DNA of 33,696 nucleotides, from positions 1 through 33,696 of the forward strand of contig CANJJY010000002.1 of assembly GCA_947474445.1 (NCBI GenBank), written 5' to 3'. The stretch is from Oligoflexaceae bacterium (GTDB lineage: Bacteria > Bdellovibrionota_B > Oligoflexia > Oligoflexales > Oligoflexaceae). A program made the translations under genes and the position numbers. Each line of letters starts with the position of its first letter. Positions within the stretch are counted from its first letter, which is position 1. The notes below the pieces were generated by a model. That model saw nothing but the letters and a program-made list of their open reading frames with translations, was not told where the DNA came from and searched no databases. Below, piece after piece: positions 18,569 through 27,843 of this stretch.

Positions 18569-18958
18569 TCAGGCGTCGTCATCGTCGTCTTCGTCTTCGT
18601 ACATATCTTCGAGAGACTCTTCGTCAGACTCTTCTTCTTCGAAGAAGGCGTCGTCATCGTCGGCTACTTCTTCCTCTTCTTCGACGGGCGCCGCCTCGAG
18701 CTCTTCGTCTTGGGCCGCACGCCACTCGTCTTCTTCATCATGATCCATCTCGTCGACGGTGTAATCGTCTTCTAAATCTTCGTGACGCGCCTCGAGCCAA
18801 TCCTTGGCGTCATCTTCTGATTCAAATCCGGCTTTTAAAATTTTCCCTGATTCTATGTGATAGACTTTCCAGAGCAAGGTACGATCTCCAATCCTAGAGG
18901 GTGTCCACGTCGGAAGAACGTAGAGCCAGCTCGACCCCTCCGCTAAAAATTTTATCAT
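18569..18958 (-). CDS. Small protein with extremely acidic C-terminal tail
   Basis: 129 aa; N-terminal WKVYHIESGKILKAGFESEDDAKDWLEARHE then a tail of mostly D/E ending EDEDDDDDA. Confidence 0.65.
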   Translation of the reverse strand: MIKFLAEGSSWLYVLPTWTPSRIGDRTLLWKVYHIESGKILKAGFESEDDAKDWLEARHEDLEDDYTVDEMDHDEEDEWRAAQDEELEAAPVEEEEEVADDDDAFFEEEESDEESLEDMYEDEDDDDDA

Positions 18959-19107
18959 AAACCATTCAAATTCCTACCCCTCCCCCCTTTTCATTTCCAG
19001 ATAAGGCGACCGGAGTGTGCCAATTTTGCTTATTTTGAGCTTGCATGGCCCGCGATTCTTTAGTAAACCAGCTTCGTATAAGAATTCAAGCCATAGAGGG
19101 AACTGCC

Positions 19108-19782
19108 ATGGGATTGCTGGCGCTTTTCGGAGTCTTGGCCCTGAGCCCCCAAACGATCTCTCCGAGCCCTTTTGCCTGCCAGCTTTCCCCGAGCCTAGGT
19201 AAAGGACATAGCTCTGTGGGTCAACTCGATACGACAAGCGCCTTGTCCGCGGCCTGTTCTTACCGCCTCTTTGAGACGGGTCGACTCAGTTTTTGGCCTG
19301 AAATTGAAGGGGCCGAATATCGCTGGAATCGATTCCGACAGAACGGCAGCCATTCCAGTTTAGTCGATCTGCAATCGCGCGATCTGGGCCTGGGTCTGGT
19401 GGGTCGCTATCACATGGAATCCTGGAGCATTTACCTGGGTCTACATGCGGGTCAGGGCCAAGGCCGCATCGAACAAACCGAGAGCGGCGCTGCCGACCGT
19501 CAATCAGCTTTTTACAAAAATGCTTCCCATCGCCGGCTCAGTCAAGAAATCGGACTGGAGCGTGCGATCGCCTCGCGTATCGCCGTTTCGGGCGGGCTGG
19601 TCCATGCCTCTGGTCGTCTTTCTTGGGATGCACAATCTGGAAAATTTGAAGGTCAGGACGTAGACGCGGCCAGCCGCTTGACTTTAACTGACACAGTAAC
19701 CGATTCCAGCGCGTTCAGTCGTGATCAGCTAGCCTACGAAAGCTGGGATGTGCGATTCGGACTCCGTCTGCTCATAGACTGA
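19108..19782 (+). CDS. Exported protein, possibly outer-membrane beta-barrel, unknown function
   Basis: ORF 19045..19782; internal ATG at 19108 after GAGGGAA gives MGLLALFGVLALSPQTISPSPFACQLSPSLGKG (signal-like) and alternating amphipathic strands ending YESWDVRFGLRLLID. Confidence 0.55.
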   Translation: MGLLALFGVLALSPQTISPSPFACQLSPSLGKGHSSVGQLDTTSALSAACSYRLFETGRLSFWPEIEGAEYRWNRFRQNGSHSSLVDLQSRDLGLGLVGRYHMESWSIYLGLHAGQGQGRIEQTESGAADRQSAFYKNASHRRLSQEIGLERAIASRIAVSGGLVHASGRLSWDAQSGKFEGQDVDAASRLTLTDTVTDSSAFSRDQLAYESWDVRFGLRLLID

Positions 19783-20305
19783 GAGGGGCTGTCTCGCGCT
19801 CGGCAACATCGCACGCGACGAGTGGACTCAAGCTGCAGATGTACCTCCACTCCCCTTCGCTGACAGGTTGAATGGACAGTCTTTGCCCAGGTCTTAGCAA
19901 AGCCATTGAGGCCAGTGATGCTTCGGCGCGGAGACGCTTCAAGGAGACTGGTTCGTGAAAGCGCTTGATAGCCTGTACCTCAACCGCTACCCAGCGTGAT
20001 GCACCTAGAGCCTGAGACTTAGGATCGAAGTAATCCGATTTGGGATTGAGAGCTGTTTGATCGGGATAGGCCGTTCGTACGACACGAGCAACGCCGACTA
20101 TGCAGGGCTCAGCCGTACTGCTGTGATAGATAAAAACCTCATCGCCATAGGAGAACTCATCCCGCATCAAGTTGCGCGCCTGATAGTTACGCACTCCTTC
20201 CCATCCATCGGTCCGTCCCGGTTTAGATAGAAGGTCAGCGAAACTGTAAGTTTCTGGCTCAGTTTTCATCAGCCAATATTTCTTGCTCGAAACCACCGTG
20301 TTCAC
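19772..20305 (-). CDS. EVE domain-containing protein
   Basis: 177 aa; KYWLMKTEPETYSFADL...WEGVRNYQARNLMRDEFSYGDEVFIYHSSTAEPCIVGVARV is a characteristic EVE domain. Confidence 0.92.
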   Translation of the reverse strand: MNTVVSSKKYWLMKTEPETYSFADLLSKPGRTDGWEGVRNYQARNLMRDEFSYGDEVFIYHSSTAEPCIVGVARVVRTAYPDQTALNPKSDYFDPKSQALGASRWVAVEVQAIKRFHEPVSLKRLRAEASLASMALLRPGQRLSIQPVSEGEWRYICSLSPLVACDVAERETAPLSL

Positions 20306-20390
20306 TCCTCTCCAAATGCACCTAGCGATCTGCCGGTCAAATCAGGTAAACCAGAAGGCTCTGGATAGCCTTTGATCGAAGGAAAAAACT

Positions 20391-23114
20391 ATGCCCAAAC
20401 AACGCCTTTTTATCGTCGATGCCATGGCGATGGCGTTTCGCTCATATCACGCCATTCGCCCCCTCACAAGTCCTCAAGGCACACCCGTCAATGCCGTCTA
20501 TGGGAGCCTGCTTTTTCTTTGGAGTCTCATTGAAAAGCAAAAGCCTGATTTTCTGGCCTTTGCCACGGATAGTCAGGAAAAAACCTTTCGTCACGAGCTT
20601 TATAGCGAATACAAAGCCAATCGCTCGGAAATGCCTCCTGATCTAGTCGTTCAACTGCCTTACCTCTTTCGTTTATTCAAGGCCCTGCAGGCGCCGATGC
20701 TCAAGGAACCAGGGCTGGAAGCGGACGATCTCATCGGCTCGCTAGTCGATCGCTATGCATCCTCCGACCTGCATTGCTATATCGTCTCAGGCGATAAAGA
20801 TTTCATGCAGCTGATCAACGAAAATGTAACCCTTTTTAGTCCGAAAAAGGGAGGTGAAGTCGTCGAGACGAATCTTCCCGAGGTATTTGCCAAATTTGGC
20901 TGTCGCCCCGATCAAGTGATCGACATGCTGGCTCTGATCGGCGACAGCTCAGACAATGTTCCCGGCGTGCCTGGCATCGGTGACAAGGGCGCCGCAAAAC
21001 TTATCCAACAGTTTCATTCTCTCGACGGCATCTATCAGAACCTCGATGCGGTGGCCAATCAAAGGCAGCGCCTGGGTCTCGAAAACAATCGCGAGTTGGC
21101 CTATCTTTCGCAAAAGCTCGTCACGATCCACAAGGAAGCCACGCTTCACTTCAGTCTTGATCAATTGCGTTGCGATCCCTTACGGGCTCTTGCCAACCCT
21201 GACCTTCTCGCCTTGCTCGACGAATTGGACTTCAAATCGTTCGGTGAAAAGGTGCGGACTCGCTTGAAGAGTCTACCCGTGGCAGAGGCCACGCTTCCGA
21301 CTTTGGTGAAAAATGATTTCAAATACCATACCGTCCAGTCGCGAGCGGAGATCGACGCTTTGATCGCCCGCGCTCGAGCAGCGACGATGTTCAGTTTCGA
21401 TACGGAAACGACCGGCCTCGATCGCATCAGCGATAAGCCGATCGGGGCAAGTTTTTCATTTGAGACGGGCGAAGCTTTCTATGTTCCCCTTCACGATGCA
21501 CATCGTCCTCTACCTTACGTCGAAGTTTTGAGCGCCCTGCAAGAGGTGCTCGAAACGCCGGCTTTGAAAGTCGGACACAACGTGAAGTTCGATATTCAAA
21601 TGCTGCATAACATCGAGATCGAAGTGAGCGGGCCTCTGGCCGATACGATGCTCGCCTCGCAGCTCCTCGACGCCAGCGAACGCAGTCACAGCCTCGATGA
21701 ATGCACGCTGCGCTATCTTCAGCACGTTAAAATCAAGACGGATACTCTGCTCGATGCCTCGGGTTCCATGCTGAGCGCGCCGCTCGAACAGCTCAGTGCC
21801 TACGCCTGCGAGGATGCCGATTTCACGCTCAGGCTCTATCACTGCATGCGTCCCAAACTGGAAGCGAACGAACTAGTTTCCGTCTTTGAAGACATTGAAA
21901 TGCCCCTGGCGCCCATCCTGGGGGCTATGGAGCAGCGCGGCATCCATGTCGATGCCGATATTCTGCATGAGATTTCCGGACGGATTGATCTGCGGGCCAA
22001 AGAGTTGGAAAAAGAGATTCACGCACTAGCGGGAGAAGAATTCAATATTGGATCGCCGAAGCAGCTGCAGGTGATCCTCTTTGATAAATTAAAGATTCAT
22101 GAAGAGCTGGGTCTCAAACGGCTGAAAAAGACCAAAACGGGTTACTCGACTGACGTGTCTGTCCTCGAACAGATGGAAGCGCATCCCCTGGCGAAAGCCT
22201 TGCTCGAGTATCGGATGCTGACCAAGCTCAAAAACACTTATGTGGACAGCCTTCCGCAGTTGATCCATCCGAAGACCCAAAGAGTCCATACCCATTTTCA
22301 TCAAAACGGAGCTGCCACGGGGCGCCTGAGTTCTTCCGACCCCAACCTCCAGAACATACCGATTCGCTCGTCCATTGGTCGAGAAATCCGCAAAGCCTTC
22401 TGCAGTAATCTCAAGGATTGGGTCATCATTTCTGCTGACTATTCCCAGATTGAATTGCGTATTCTTGCGGCTCTTTCCGGCGATGAAGCTCTGCGCGAAG
22501 CTTTTATCCAGGGCGCCGATATTCACACTAGTACCGCCGCCAAGATATTTGGGGTCGCTCCCGAAGCTGTCGATGGGGGCCAAAGGGCTCAGGCCAAAGC
22601 CATTAATTTTGGCATCATTTATGGCATGGGCCCCCAACGCTTGGCCCGAGAAACTGGCGTGACCATGAAGGAAGCGAAAGAGTTTATCGAACGATACTTT
22701 GCCAGCTACCCGAAGATCCGCGCTTACATCGAGAAGTCGATACAGTTTGCACGCGACCATGAGTATACCAAAACCATAAGCGGGCGACGCCGTCCCCTCA
22801 AAGAGATCAATGCCAGTCAAGACGGGGGGACTCTCGCCAATGCCCAAAACATGGCTGTCAACTCCCCCGTTCAAGGCTCTGCCGCCGATCTGATTAAAAA
22901 GGCGATGGTTCAGGTTCAAAAGAAGCTGGATGAATCGAAGTACCGTGCTAAAATGCTACTCCAGGTCCACGATGAACTCGTTTTCGAATGTCCTCGGTCT
23001 GAAGTCGACGCTGTTATGCAGCTCATCGACCGCGAGATGGAGCATGCTTTTGATCTCGGAGTTCCCCTGAAAGTCGATGTTAGCTTTGGAAAGAATTGGC
23101 TAGAGGCACATTAA
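20391..23114 (+). CDS. polA: DNA polymerase I (5' nuclease, 3'-5' exonuclease, polymerase)
   Basis: 907 aa; N-terminal 5' nuclease (VDAMAMAFRSYHA, GLEADDLIG, GDKDFMQL), FSFDTETTGLD exo I motif, DYSQIELRILAALSGD motif A, RAQAKAINFGIIYGMG motif B, LLQVHDELVFE motif C. Confidence 0.98.
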   Translation: MPKQRLFIVDAMAMAFRSYHAIRPLTSPQGTPVNAVYGSLLFLWSLIEKQKPDFLAFATDSQEKTFRHELYSEYKANRSEMPPDLVVQLPYLFRLFKALQAPMLKEPGLEADDLIGSLVDRYASSDLHCYIVSGDKDFMQLINENVTLFSPKKGGEVVETNLPEVFAKFGCRPDQVIDMLALIGDSSDNVPGVPGIGDKGAAKLIQQFHSLDGIYQNLDAVANQRQRLGLENNRELAYLSQKLVTIHKEATLHFSLDQLRCDPLRALANPDLLALLDELDFKSFGEKVRTRLKSLPVAEATLPTLVKNDFKYHTVQSRAEIDALIARARAATMFSFDTETTGLDRISDKPIGASFSFETGEAFYVPLHDAHRPLPYVEVLSALQEVLETPALKVGHNVKFDIQMLHNIEIEVSGPLADTMLASQLLDASERSHSLDECTLRYLQHVKIKTDTLLDASGSMLSAPLEQLSAYACEDADFTLRLYHCMRPKLEANELVSVFEDIEMPLAPILGAMEQRGIHVDADILHEISGRIDLRAKELEKEIHALAGEEFNIGSPKQLQVILFDKLKIHEELGLKRLKKTKTGYSTDVSVLEQMEAHPLAKALLEYRMLTKLKNTYVDSLPQLIHPKTQRVHTHFHQNGAATGRLSSSDPNLQNIPIRSSIGREIRKAFCSNLKDWVIISADYSQIELRILAALSGDEALREAFIQGADIHTSTAAKIFGVAPEAVDGGQRAQAKAINFGIIYGMGPQRLARETGVTMKEAKEFIERYFASYPKIRAYIEKSIQFARDHEYTKTISGRRRPLKEINASQDGGTLANAQNMAVNSPVQGSAADLIKKAMVQVQKKLDESKYRAKMLLQVHDELVFECPRSEVDAVMQLIDREMEHAFDLGVPLKVDVSFGKNWLEAH

Positions 23115-23115
23115 A

Positions 23116-23892
23116 ATGACAGAGACAAAACGTGAAGATCAGCTGAAGGTTATGGGCCTGTTCGAACACATTGACGAATTGCGCGGACGCATCATCAAAT
23201 CCATGCTAGCCATCGTCGTCTTATTTGTACTTGGCTATGCTTACGCGAAGGAAATACTCATCTTTTTGGAAGGGCCTTTGATAAGCGTCCTTCCTGAGCA
23301 TGCGCAGGCTCTGCATTTTACCGGTCCGATGGACGTCTTCACCGCTAATATCAAACTCGGACTATTCGTAGGATTGATGCTGAGTTGTCCGGTTTGGCTT
23401 TATCAATTCTGGAAATTCATTGAACCGGCTCTCTACACGAACGAAAAACGCTATGCGATGCCTTTCATGGTGGCGTCGGTCACGCTGTTTGCGATCGGCG
23501 TCAGTTTCTGTTTTTATGTCATTGTTCCCACTTCGCTCAAATATTTAATCGGTCTCGGGACTGAAATGGGAACCACGCCTATCATTACGATCAGTGACTA
23601 TCTTTCACTCCTGATGCTGATGATGCTTGGCTTTGGACTGGTTTTTGAAACACCGGTTATCCTCGTTCTCCTCGCCCTGCTCGGCCTGGTTACGGCGCAA
23701 ACTCTCTCGGAAAATAGAAAGTACGTCATCGTCGTCATTTTTATTATCTCCGCGGTCCTCACGCCGACTCCTGATCCGATTACGATGTTTGCCATGGCCC
23801 TTCCCACCTGTGGTATGTACGAGATGTCGATCCTCTTCATTCGTTTTATCCAGAGGAAGAAAAACACTTCTGGTGCTTCGCATGTGGATTAG
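23116..23892 (+). CDS. tatC: Sec-independent protein translocase subunit TatC
   Basis: 258 aa; GLFEHIDELRGRIIKSMLAIVV, FTANIKLGLFVGLMLSCPVWLYQFWKFIEPALYTNEKRY, DYLSLLMLMMLGFGLVFETPVI, SAVLTPTPDPITM. Confidence 0.97.
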   Translation: MTETKREDQLKVMGLFEHIDELRGRIIKSMLAIVVLFVLGYAYAKEILIFLEGPLISVLPEHAQALHFTGPMDVFTANIKLGLFVGLMLSCPVWLYQFWKFIEPALYTNEKRYAMPFMVASVTLFAIGVSFCFYVIVPTSLKYLIGLGTEMGTTPIITISDYLSLLMLMMLGFGLVFETPVILVLLALLGLVTAQTLSENRKYVIVVIFIISAVLTPTPDPITMFAMALPTCGMYEMSILFIRFIQRKKNTSGASHVD

Positions 23893-24589
23893 TCGCGGCT
23901 TTTTAGTGACCGGCCTCGCTGGTCTCTTGGCCTCGCCTCTTGCGGCAGCAGAGCCAGAAATCGATGCTCGTCAAAACGTTTGGGCTATTGGCTTTCAACT
24001 GCGCCCCCTACAATTCAGAGGCGATGAGAATCAACAGCTCAAGATGAACAGCTCCACCATCGACGTGAGTCGTGTTTGGCTCAAAAAAACCTGGTGGGCC
24101 AGTGTCGATGCTTCACTTGTGGTCGGGCCTTGGAGCCAACGCCGGTCAGTGAGCCCACCGCTGGATTTCAGTGGATCGGGCTTTGGAGCGCGCCTGGCTT
24201 ATCCCCTCTTTGCTGACCAACTGCGACAGGAGTCTGGCGATTTTGGCTTAACGATCGGCCTGGAAACTTTCGACATGATCGGTCGCTCCTATCGCCGACA
24301 AAATCTCGACAACGACAGCTACTCTGAAGGTTGGACCGTGCGGGCTCGCTGGACGGGAATCCTGCCGGGCGTGTTCTATTCAAGCCTTAAACCGGGCCGT
24401 CCGAAGGGCAATCGCCCTGAATGGCTGGTTACGCGGGTTGAAGGCTATACCTTTGTTCTCAGCTCTGCTTTTCCTATCGATGGTCAAATCAAACAAAAGT
24501 TCACTTTCAACGGACTCCCCCTCGTCACGAATGAACCCCTCAAGGGTTATGCTCTTCAACTTGCCTTTTCTGCCTGGCTCGGCATCTGA
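23882..24589 (+). CDS. Exported protein, possibly outer-membrane beta-barrel
   Basis: Given ORF starts at 23627 inside tatC; internal ATG at 23882 gives signal peptide MWISRGFLVTGLAGLLASPLAAAEPE and an 11-nt overlap with tatC. Confidence 0.65.
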   Translation: MWISRGFLVTGLAGLLASPLAAAEPEIDARQNVWAIGFQLRPLQFRGDENQQLKMNSSTIDVSRVWLKKTWWASVDASLVVGPWSQRRSVSPPLDFSGSGFGARLAYPLFADQLRQESGDFGLTIGLETFDMIGRSYRRQNLDNDSYSEGWTVRARWTGILPGVFYSSLKPGRPKGNRPEWLVTRVEGYTFVLSSAFPIDGQIKQKFTFNGLPLVTNEPLKGYALQLAFSAWLGI

Positions 24590-24644
24590 TCGATGTCCGG
24601 AGATTTCCATTGCTTCAGCTTCAGGCCTTTGCCATACCTTAAGT

Positions 24645-25014
24645 CCTACTGCGTTAAGTGGGGGAGAACAAGGCACGAAGGCCAGAAAAAGCCGGAGTTT
24701 ACGCGGGGTAAATGAGGATTTTTGGCCTTGCCTTTGGCGTCGGCCACAGACTCGTTTCTTGGCGTGACCGTAGACTTAGACTTAGCCATTGTGCGTGATC
24801 CTGATCATGTGCAAAAGACCTTTCCCTCTTCGTCTGACGAAGACCACGAGAAGGCTTTAAGGCAAGGGGGTAGGCTAGGATCACGATCACGCACAATGGC
24901 TAAGGCAAGATCTATGGCAAAGGCTACGGTCTATTGTCTGATGGCCGACGCCAAAGGCAAGGCCGGATTTTTTCTGAACGAGTAACGCAGTTATCGTCCA
25001 CTTAACGTAGTAGG
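24645..25014. repeat. Outer inverted-repeat pair surrounding repeat element copy 1
   Basis: CCTACTGCGTTAAGTGG (24645-24661) versus CCACTTAACGTAGTAGG (24998-25014), 16/17 complementary; second pair CAGAAAAA (24683-24690) / TTTTTCTG (to 24976), with equal 21-nt spacing on both arms. Confidence 0.7.
24724..24964. mobile_element. MITE-like palindromic element, copy 1 (241 bp)
   Basis: Perfect 23-bp terminal inverted repeats GGCCTTGCCTTTGGCGTCGGCCA; internal perfect 20-bp arms CTTAGCCATTGTGCGTGATC (24781-24800 / 24886-24905); central CTTCGTC-T-GACGAAG; flanked by direct repeats GGATTTTT (24716-24723 and 24965-24972). Confidence 0.82.
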
Positions 25015-25036
25015 TCTCAAAAAGGGAGGATACCTG

Positions 25037-26365
25037 GTGCAATTTCTTCGTGGCTTGGCCCTATGCAGCCTGTTTGCGTCGCCATCTTTCGCGCAAATCA
25101 AGCAGGACGCTATCAAAACCTGGACGCTGAAAAATGGGATGAAGATCATTCTGCTCGAAGATCATTCGATACCCAACGCGAATATGTATACCTATTGGAA
25201 AGTAGGATCGCGCAATGAGGTTCCCGGCATCACCGGGCTCTCGCATTTTTTTGAGCATATGATGTTCAATGGCTCTAAGAATTATCCGGCCGGTAGCTTT
25301 GATAAAGTCATGGAAGCCGCCGGCGGATCCAACAACGCTTTTACGACAGAAAATGAGACGGTCTATACCAATTGGTTTCCAAGCTCATCGCTCGCCACCA
25401 TTCTCGATCTTGAAGCAGATCGCATCGGTACCTTGCAGTTTGATCAAGCAAAAATCGACAGTGAACGAGGTGTGGTTCTATCAGAACGCTCCACCGGCCT
25501 AGAGAATGAGCCCTGGGAACTCCTCTATCAAACGCTGCGCAGCGTAGCCTTTACCGCCCATCCCTATAGCTGGCCTGTCATCGGCTGGGAGTCGGACATC
25601 AAAGCCTGGACGAAAGATGATCTGCAGCGTTATTTTGCGACCTACTATAATCCCTCGAACGCTGTGATGGTGTTAGTGGGTGACCTGTCGGAACAGGAAG
25701 TTCGCCCACTGATCGCCGCGAAGCTGGAAAACATCGGCCGCCAGGGCACAGTTCCCCCGGTCCGTACCATTGAGCCACCTCAGCAAGGTGAACGACGGGT
25801 TTTCGTCGTCAAGCCGAGCAGCAGCAGTGGGCAATTGATGGTCGCCTATCACGTACCGGAAAGCAAACACGCTGATTACTATGCCCTTGACCTCCTCAGT
25901 GAAATCTTGGCTGGTGGCGCATCCTCGCGGCTTTATAAAAGTCTAGTCGACGAAAAGCGCTTGGCGGCTGACGTCGCCGTCTCGTTTGGAACTAGCTTAG
26001 ATCCAGATCTTTTCATGATCCAGAGCACGGCGATTGAAGGTAAGGACGTTCGACGCTTAGAACGCGCCTTGCTCGATGACATCGAGAAGATCAAAAATCA
26101 GGGCATCAAGCCCGAAGAATTGACCAAAGCACAGAATATTAAATTGGTTGGTCTTTATCGACAGATGGAAACGATCAACGGCAAGGCCGGTCTGCTTGGC
26201 ACCTATGAGGTTTTCTTTGGCGGCTACGATCAGCTGTTCAAAGCGACCGAACGCTACAAGGCCGTGACGGCAGCTGATCTGAGCCGCGTGCTCAAAGCCT
26301 ATTTCGTCAAACAGAACCGCACTGTCGGTATCCTCGACAAGCGTGAAAGCTCTGAGACCCCTTAA
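25037..26365 (+). CDS. M16 family zinc peptidase (catalytically complete)
   Basis: 442 aa, GTG start; signal peptide; GLSHFFEHMMFNGS has HxxEH, with downstream E in FTTENETVYTNWF...LDLEADRI. Confidence 0.93.
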   Translation: MQFLRGLALCSLFASPSFAQIKQDAIKTWTLKNGMKIILLEDHSIPNANMYTYWKVGSRNEVPGITGLSHFFEHMMFNGSKNYPAGSFDKVMEAAGGSNNAFTTENETVYTNWFPSSSLATILDLEADRIGTLQFDQAKIDSERGVVLSERSTGLENEPWELLYQTLRSVAFTAHPYSWPVIGWESDIKAWTKDDLQRYFATYYNPSNAVMVLVGDLSEQEVRPLIAAKLENIGRQGTVPPVRTIEPPQQGERRVFVVKPSSSSGQLMVAYHVPESKHADYYALDLLSEILAGGASSRLYKSLVDEKRLAADVAVSFGTSLDPDLFMIQSTAIEGKDVRRLERALLDDIEKIKNQGIKPEELTKAQNIKLVGLYRQMETINGKAGLLGTYEVFFGGYDQLFKATERYKAVTAADLSRVLKAYFVKQNRTVGILDKRESSETP

Positions 26366-26377
26366 AAAGAAACGAGG

Positions 26378-27781
26378 ATGTTTATGTTAAGGATATTTAG
26401 CACTCTCCTTTTTGCGTTTGGCCTGACGTCTCTCATTGAGGCGTCTCCCTTTAAACTACCTCCTCATCAAAAGGAGCAATGGCCGAATGGCCTTAGCGTG
26501 TTTTTGATGCCGCAAAGCGAAGTCCCTTTGCTACATGTCAGCATAGGATTGCAGGGTGGAGCGTCGTGGGACGAAAACCAGTTGAGCGGCCTGGCTTCCT
26601 ATACCGGTGAAGCCTTGCTGCTTGGAACGCGTCTGCACAAGAAAGCCGATCTAGAGGCCAGCCTCGATTTCCGCGGCGCTTCATTTGGGACAAACGCGCG
26701 CCCCGACTTTCTTAACATCGATCTTTCCATGGCAGCAAAGGATGCCCCGACCTTGATTCCTCTGCTCGGCGAAATTCTTCTGACTCCCACTTTTCCAGAA
26801 GGCGAACTCATCAAGCTCAAGGAAAGGACTGTGTCGGACCTCAAAAAGAAGCGGGAGAGCCCCAATCTTCTCGCCGATCAGTTTTTTAATAAATTAATAT
26901 TTGGGACGCACTCCTACGCCCAAGCTACCGACGGGACGGCGATCAGCATCAGTCGCATCACGCGGCAAAACGTGGTGGCTTACTATCAAAAGGCGTTTCA
27001 GCCGCAGCTTGCAGCCATCAGCGTCGTCGGTGATTTCGAGCCAGAAGCGATGAAAAAGCTCCTTCAAGCGACCTTTGGAGGATGGCAGAAGGGTTCGCAG
27101 GCAGTCGAGTCGGTGCCGACACCAGCTGTCAACGCGGGTGCCGCGCGGGTTTTCCTCGTCGATAAGCGCGATGCGACGGAAACCACGTTTAGAATTGGGG
27201 GACAGGGGGTGCCGCGCAACACGGCTGATTGGATACCCCTTCAGGTGATCAACACGATACTTGGAGGGCGCTTTACCTCTTTGCTCAATGAAGAACTGCG
27301 GGTCAAAACCGGACTCACCTATGGGGCTAAAAGTCGATTTGATCCTTTCAAAATGAGCGGTACATTCGCCATCTCCTCATTTACGGCCAATGACAATAGT
27401 TTCAAGGCTCTCGATCTTGCCTTGGAAACCTACCGGCGGTTTCTCAAACAGGGTATCGATCAATCGACGCTCGATTCCGCGAAGGCTTACGTCAAAGGCC
27501 AATACCCACCGCGCTTTGAGACTCTCGACAGCCTGGCTCAAGTGCTTCTTGATCAGTGGGCTTATCAGCTCCCTGACGATGTGATCGATCGGTTTGAATC
27601 CGAGGTAGATGCCCTGACTCAAACGCGCGCCAACGACTTGATTCGTCAATATTTTCCAGCCGATCGCCTCGATATTCTTTTGATAGGCAAAGCAGCCTCC
27701 TTGCGAAGCGGCGTGCAAAAATACGGTCGCATCATTCAGCTCGACCTAGAAAAGGCTGAAGACGCCAAGCTGCCCCTATAG
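26378..27781 (+). CDS. M16 family peptidase-like protein lacking the HxxEH zinc site
   Basis: 467 aa; M16 fold motifs retained (ELRVKTGLTYGAKS), but the zinc-site position reads LSGLASYTGEALLLGT. Confidence 0.9.
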   Translation: MFMLRIFSTLLFAFGLTSLIEASPFKLPPHQKEQWPNGLSVFLMPQSEVPLLHVSIGLQGGASWDENQLSGLASYTGEALLLGTRLHKKADLEASLDFRGASFGTNARPDFLNIDLSMAAKDAPTLIPLLGEILLTPTFPEGELIKLKERTVSDLKKKRESPNLLADQFFNKLIFGTHSYAQATDGTAISISRITRQNVVAYYQKAFQPQLAAISVVGDFEPEAMKKLLQATFGGWQKGSQAVESVPTPAVNAGAARVFLVDKRDATETTFRIGGQGVPRNTADWIPLQVINTILGGRFTSLLNEELRVKTGLTYGAKSRFDPFKMSGTFAISSFTANDNSFKALDLALETYRRFLKQGIDQSTLDSAKAYVKGQYPPRFETLDSLAQVLLDQWAYQLPDDVIDRFESEVDALTQTRANDLIRQYFPADRLDILLIGKAASLRSGVQKYGRIIQLDLEKAEDAKLPL

Positions 27782-27843
27782 CAACCGTAAATATCAGTTA
27801 TTATTTGATTAAATTACATTATTCAAACATTTCTCAAGCTTTT

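Noticed and set aside
22089-22919. 276-aa minus-strand ORF inside polA
   Set aside because: Antisense to the polymerase domain; a codon-bias artefact.
24624-24635. GCCTTTGCCATA upstream of copy 1 matching a 12-mer on the reverse strand of the element (within TAGCCTTTGCCATAGATC)
   Set aside because: Single short match without extended similarity; could be a decayed fragment but chance cannot be excluded.
24722-24985. 87-aa plus-strand ORF through repeat copy 1 (and the related 28623..28808 ORF in copy 2), sharing IVRDxDHVQKTFPxSSxEDHEKALRQGG
   Set aside because: The shared peptide is explained by the shared palindromic DNA; the two frames diverge after an indel, no convincing RBS is present, and the self-complementary structure argues for a non-coding repeat.
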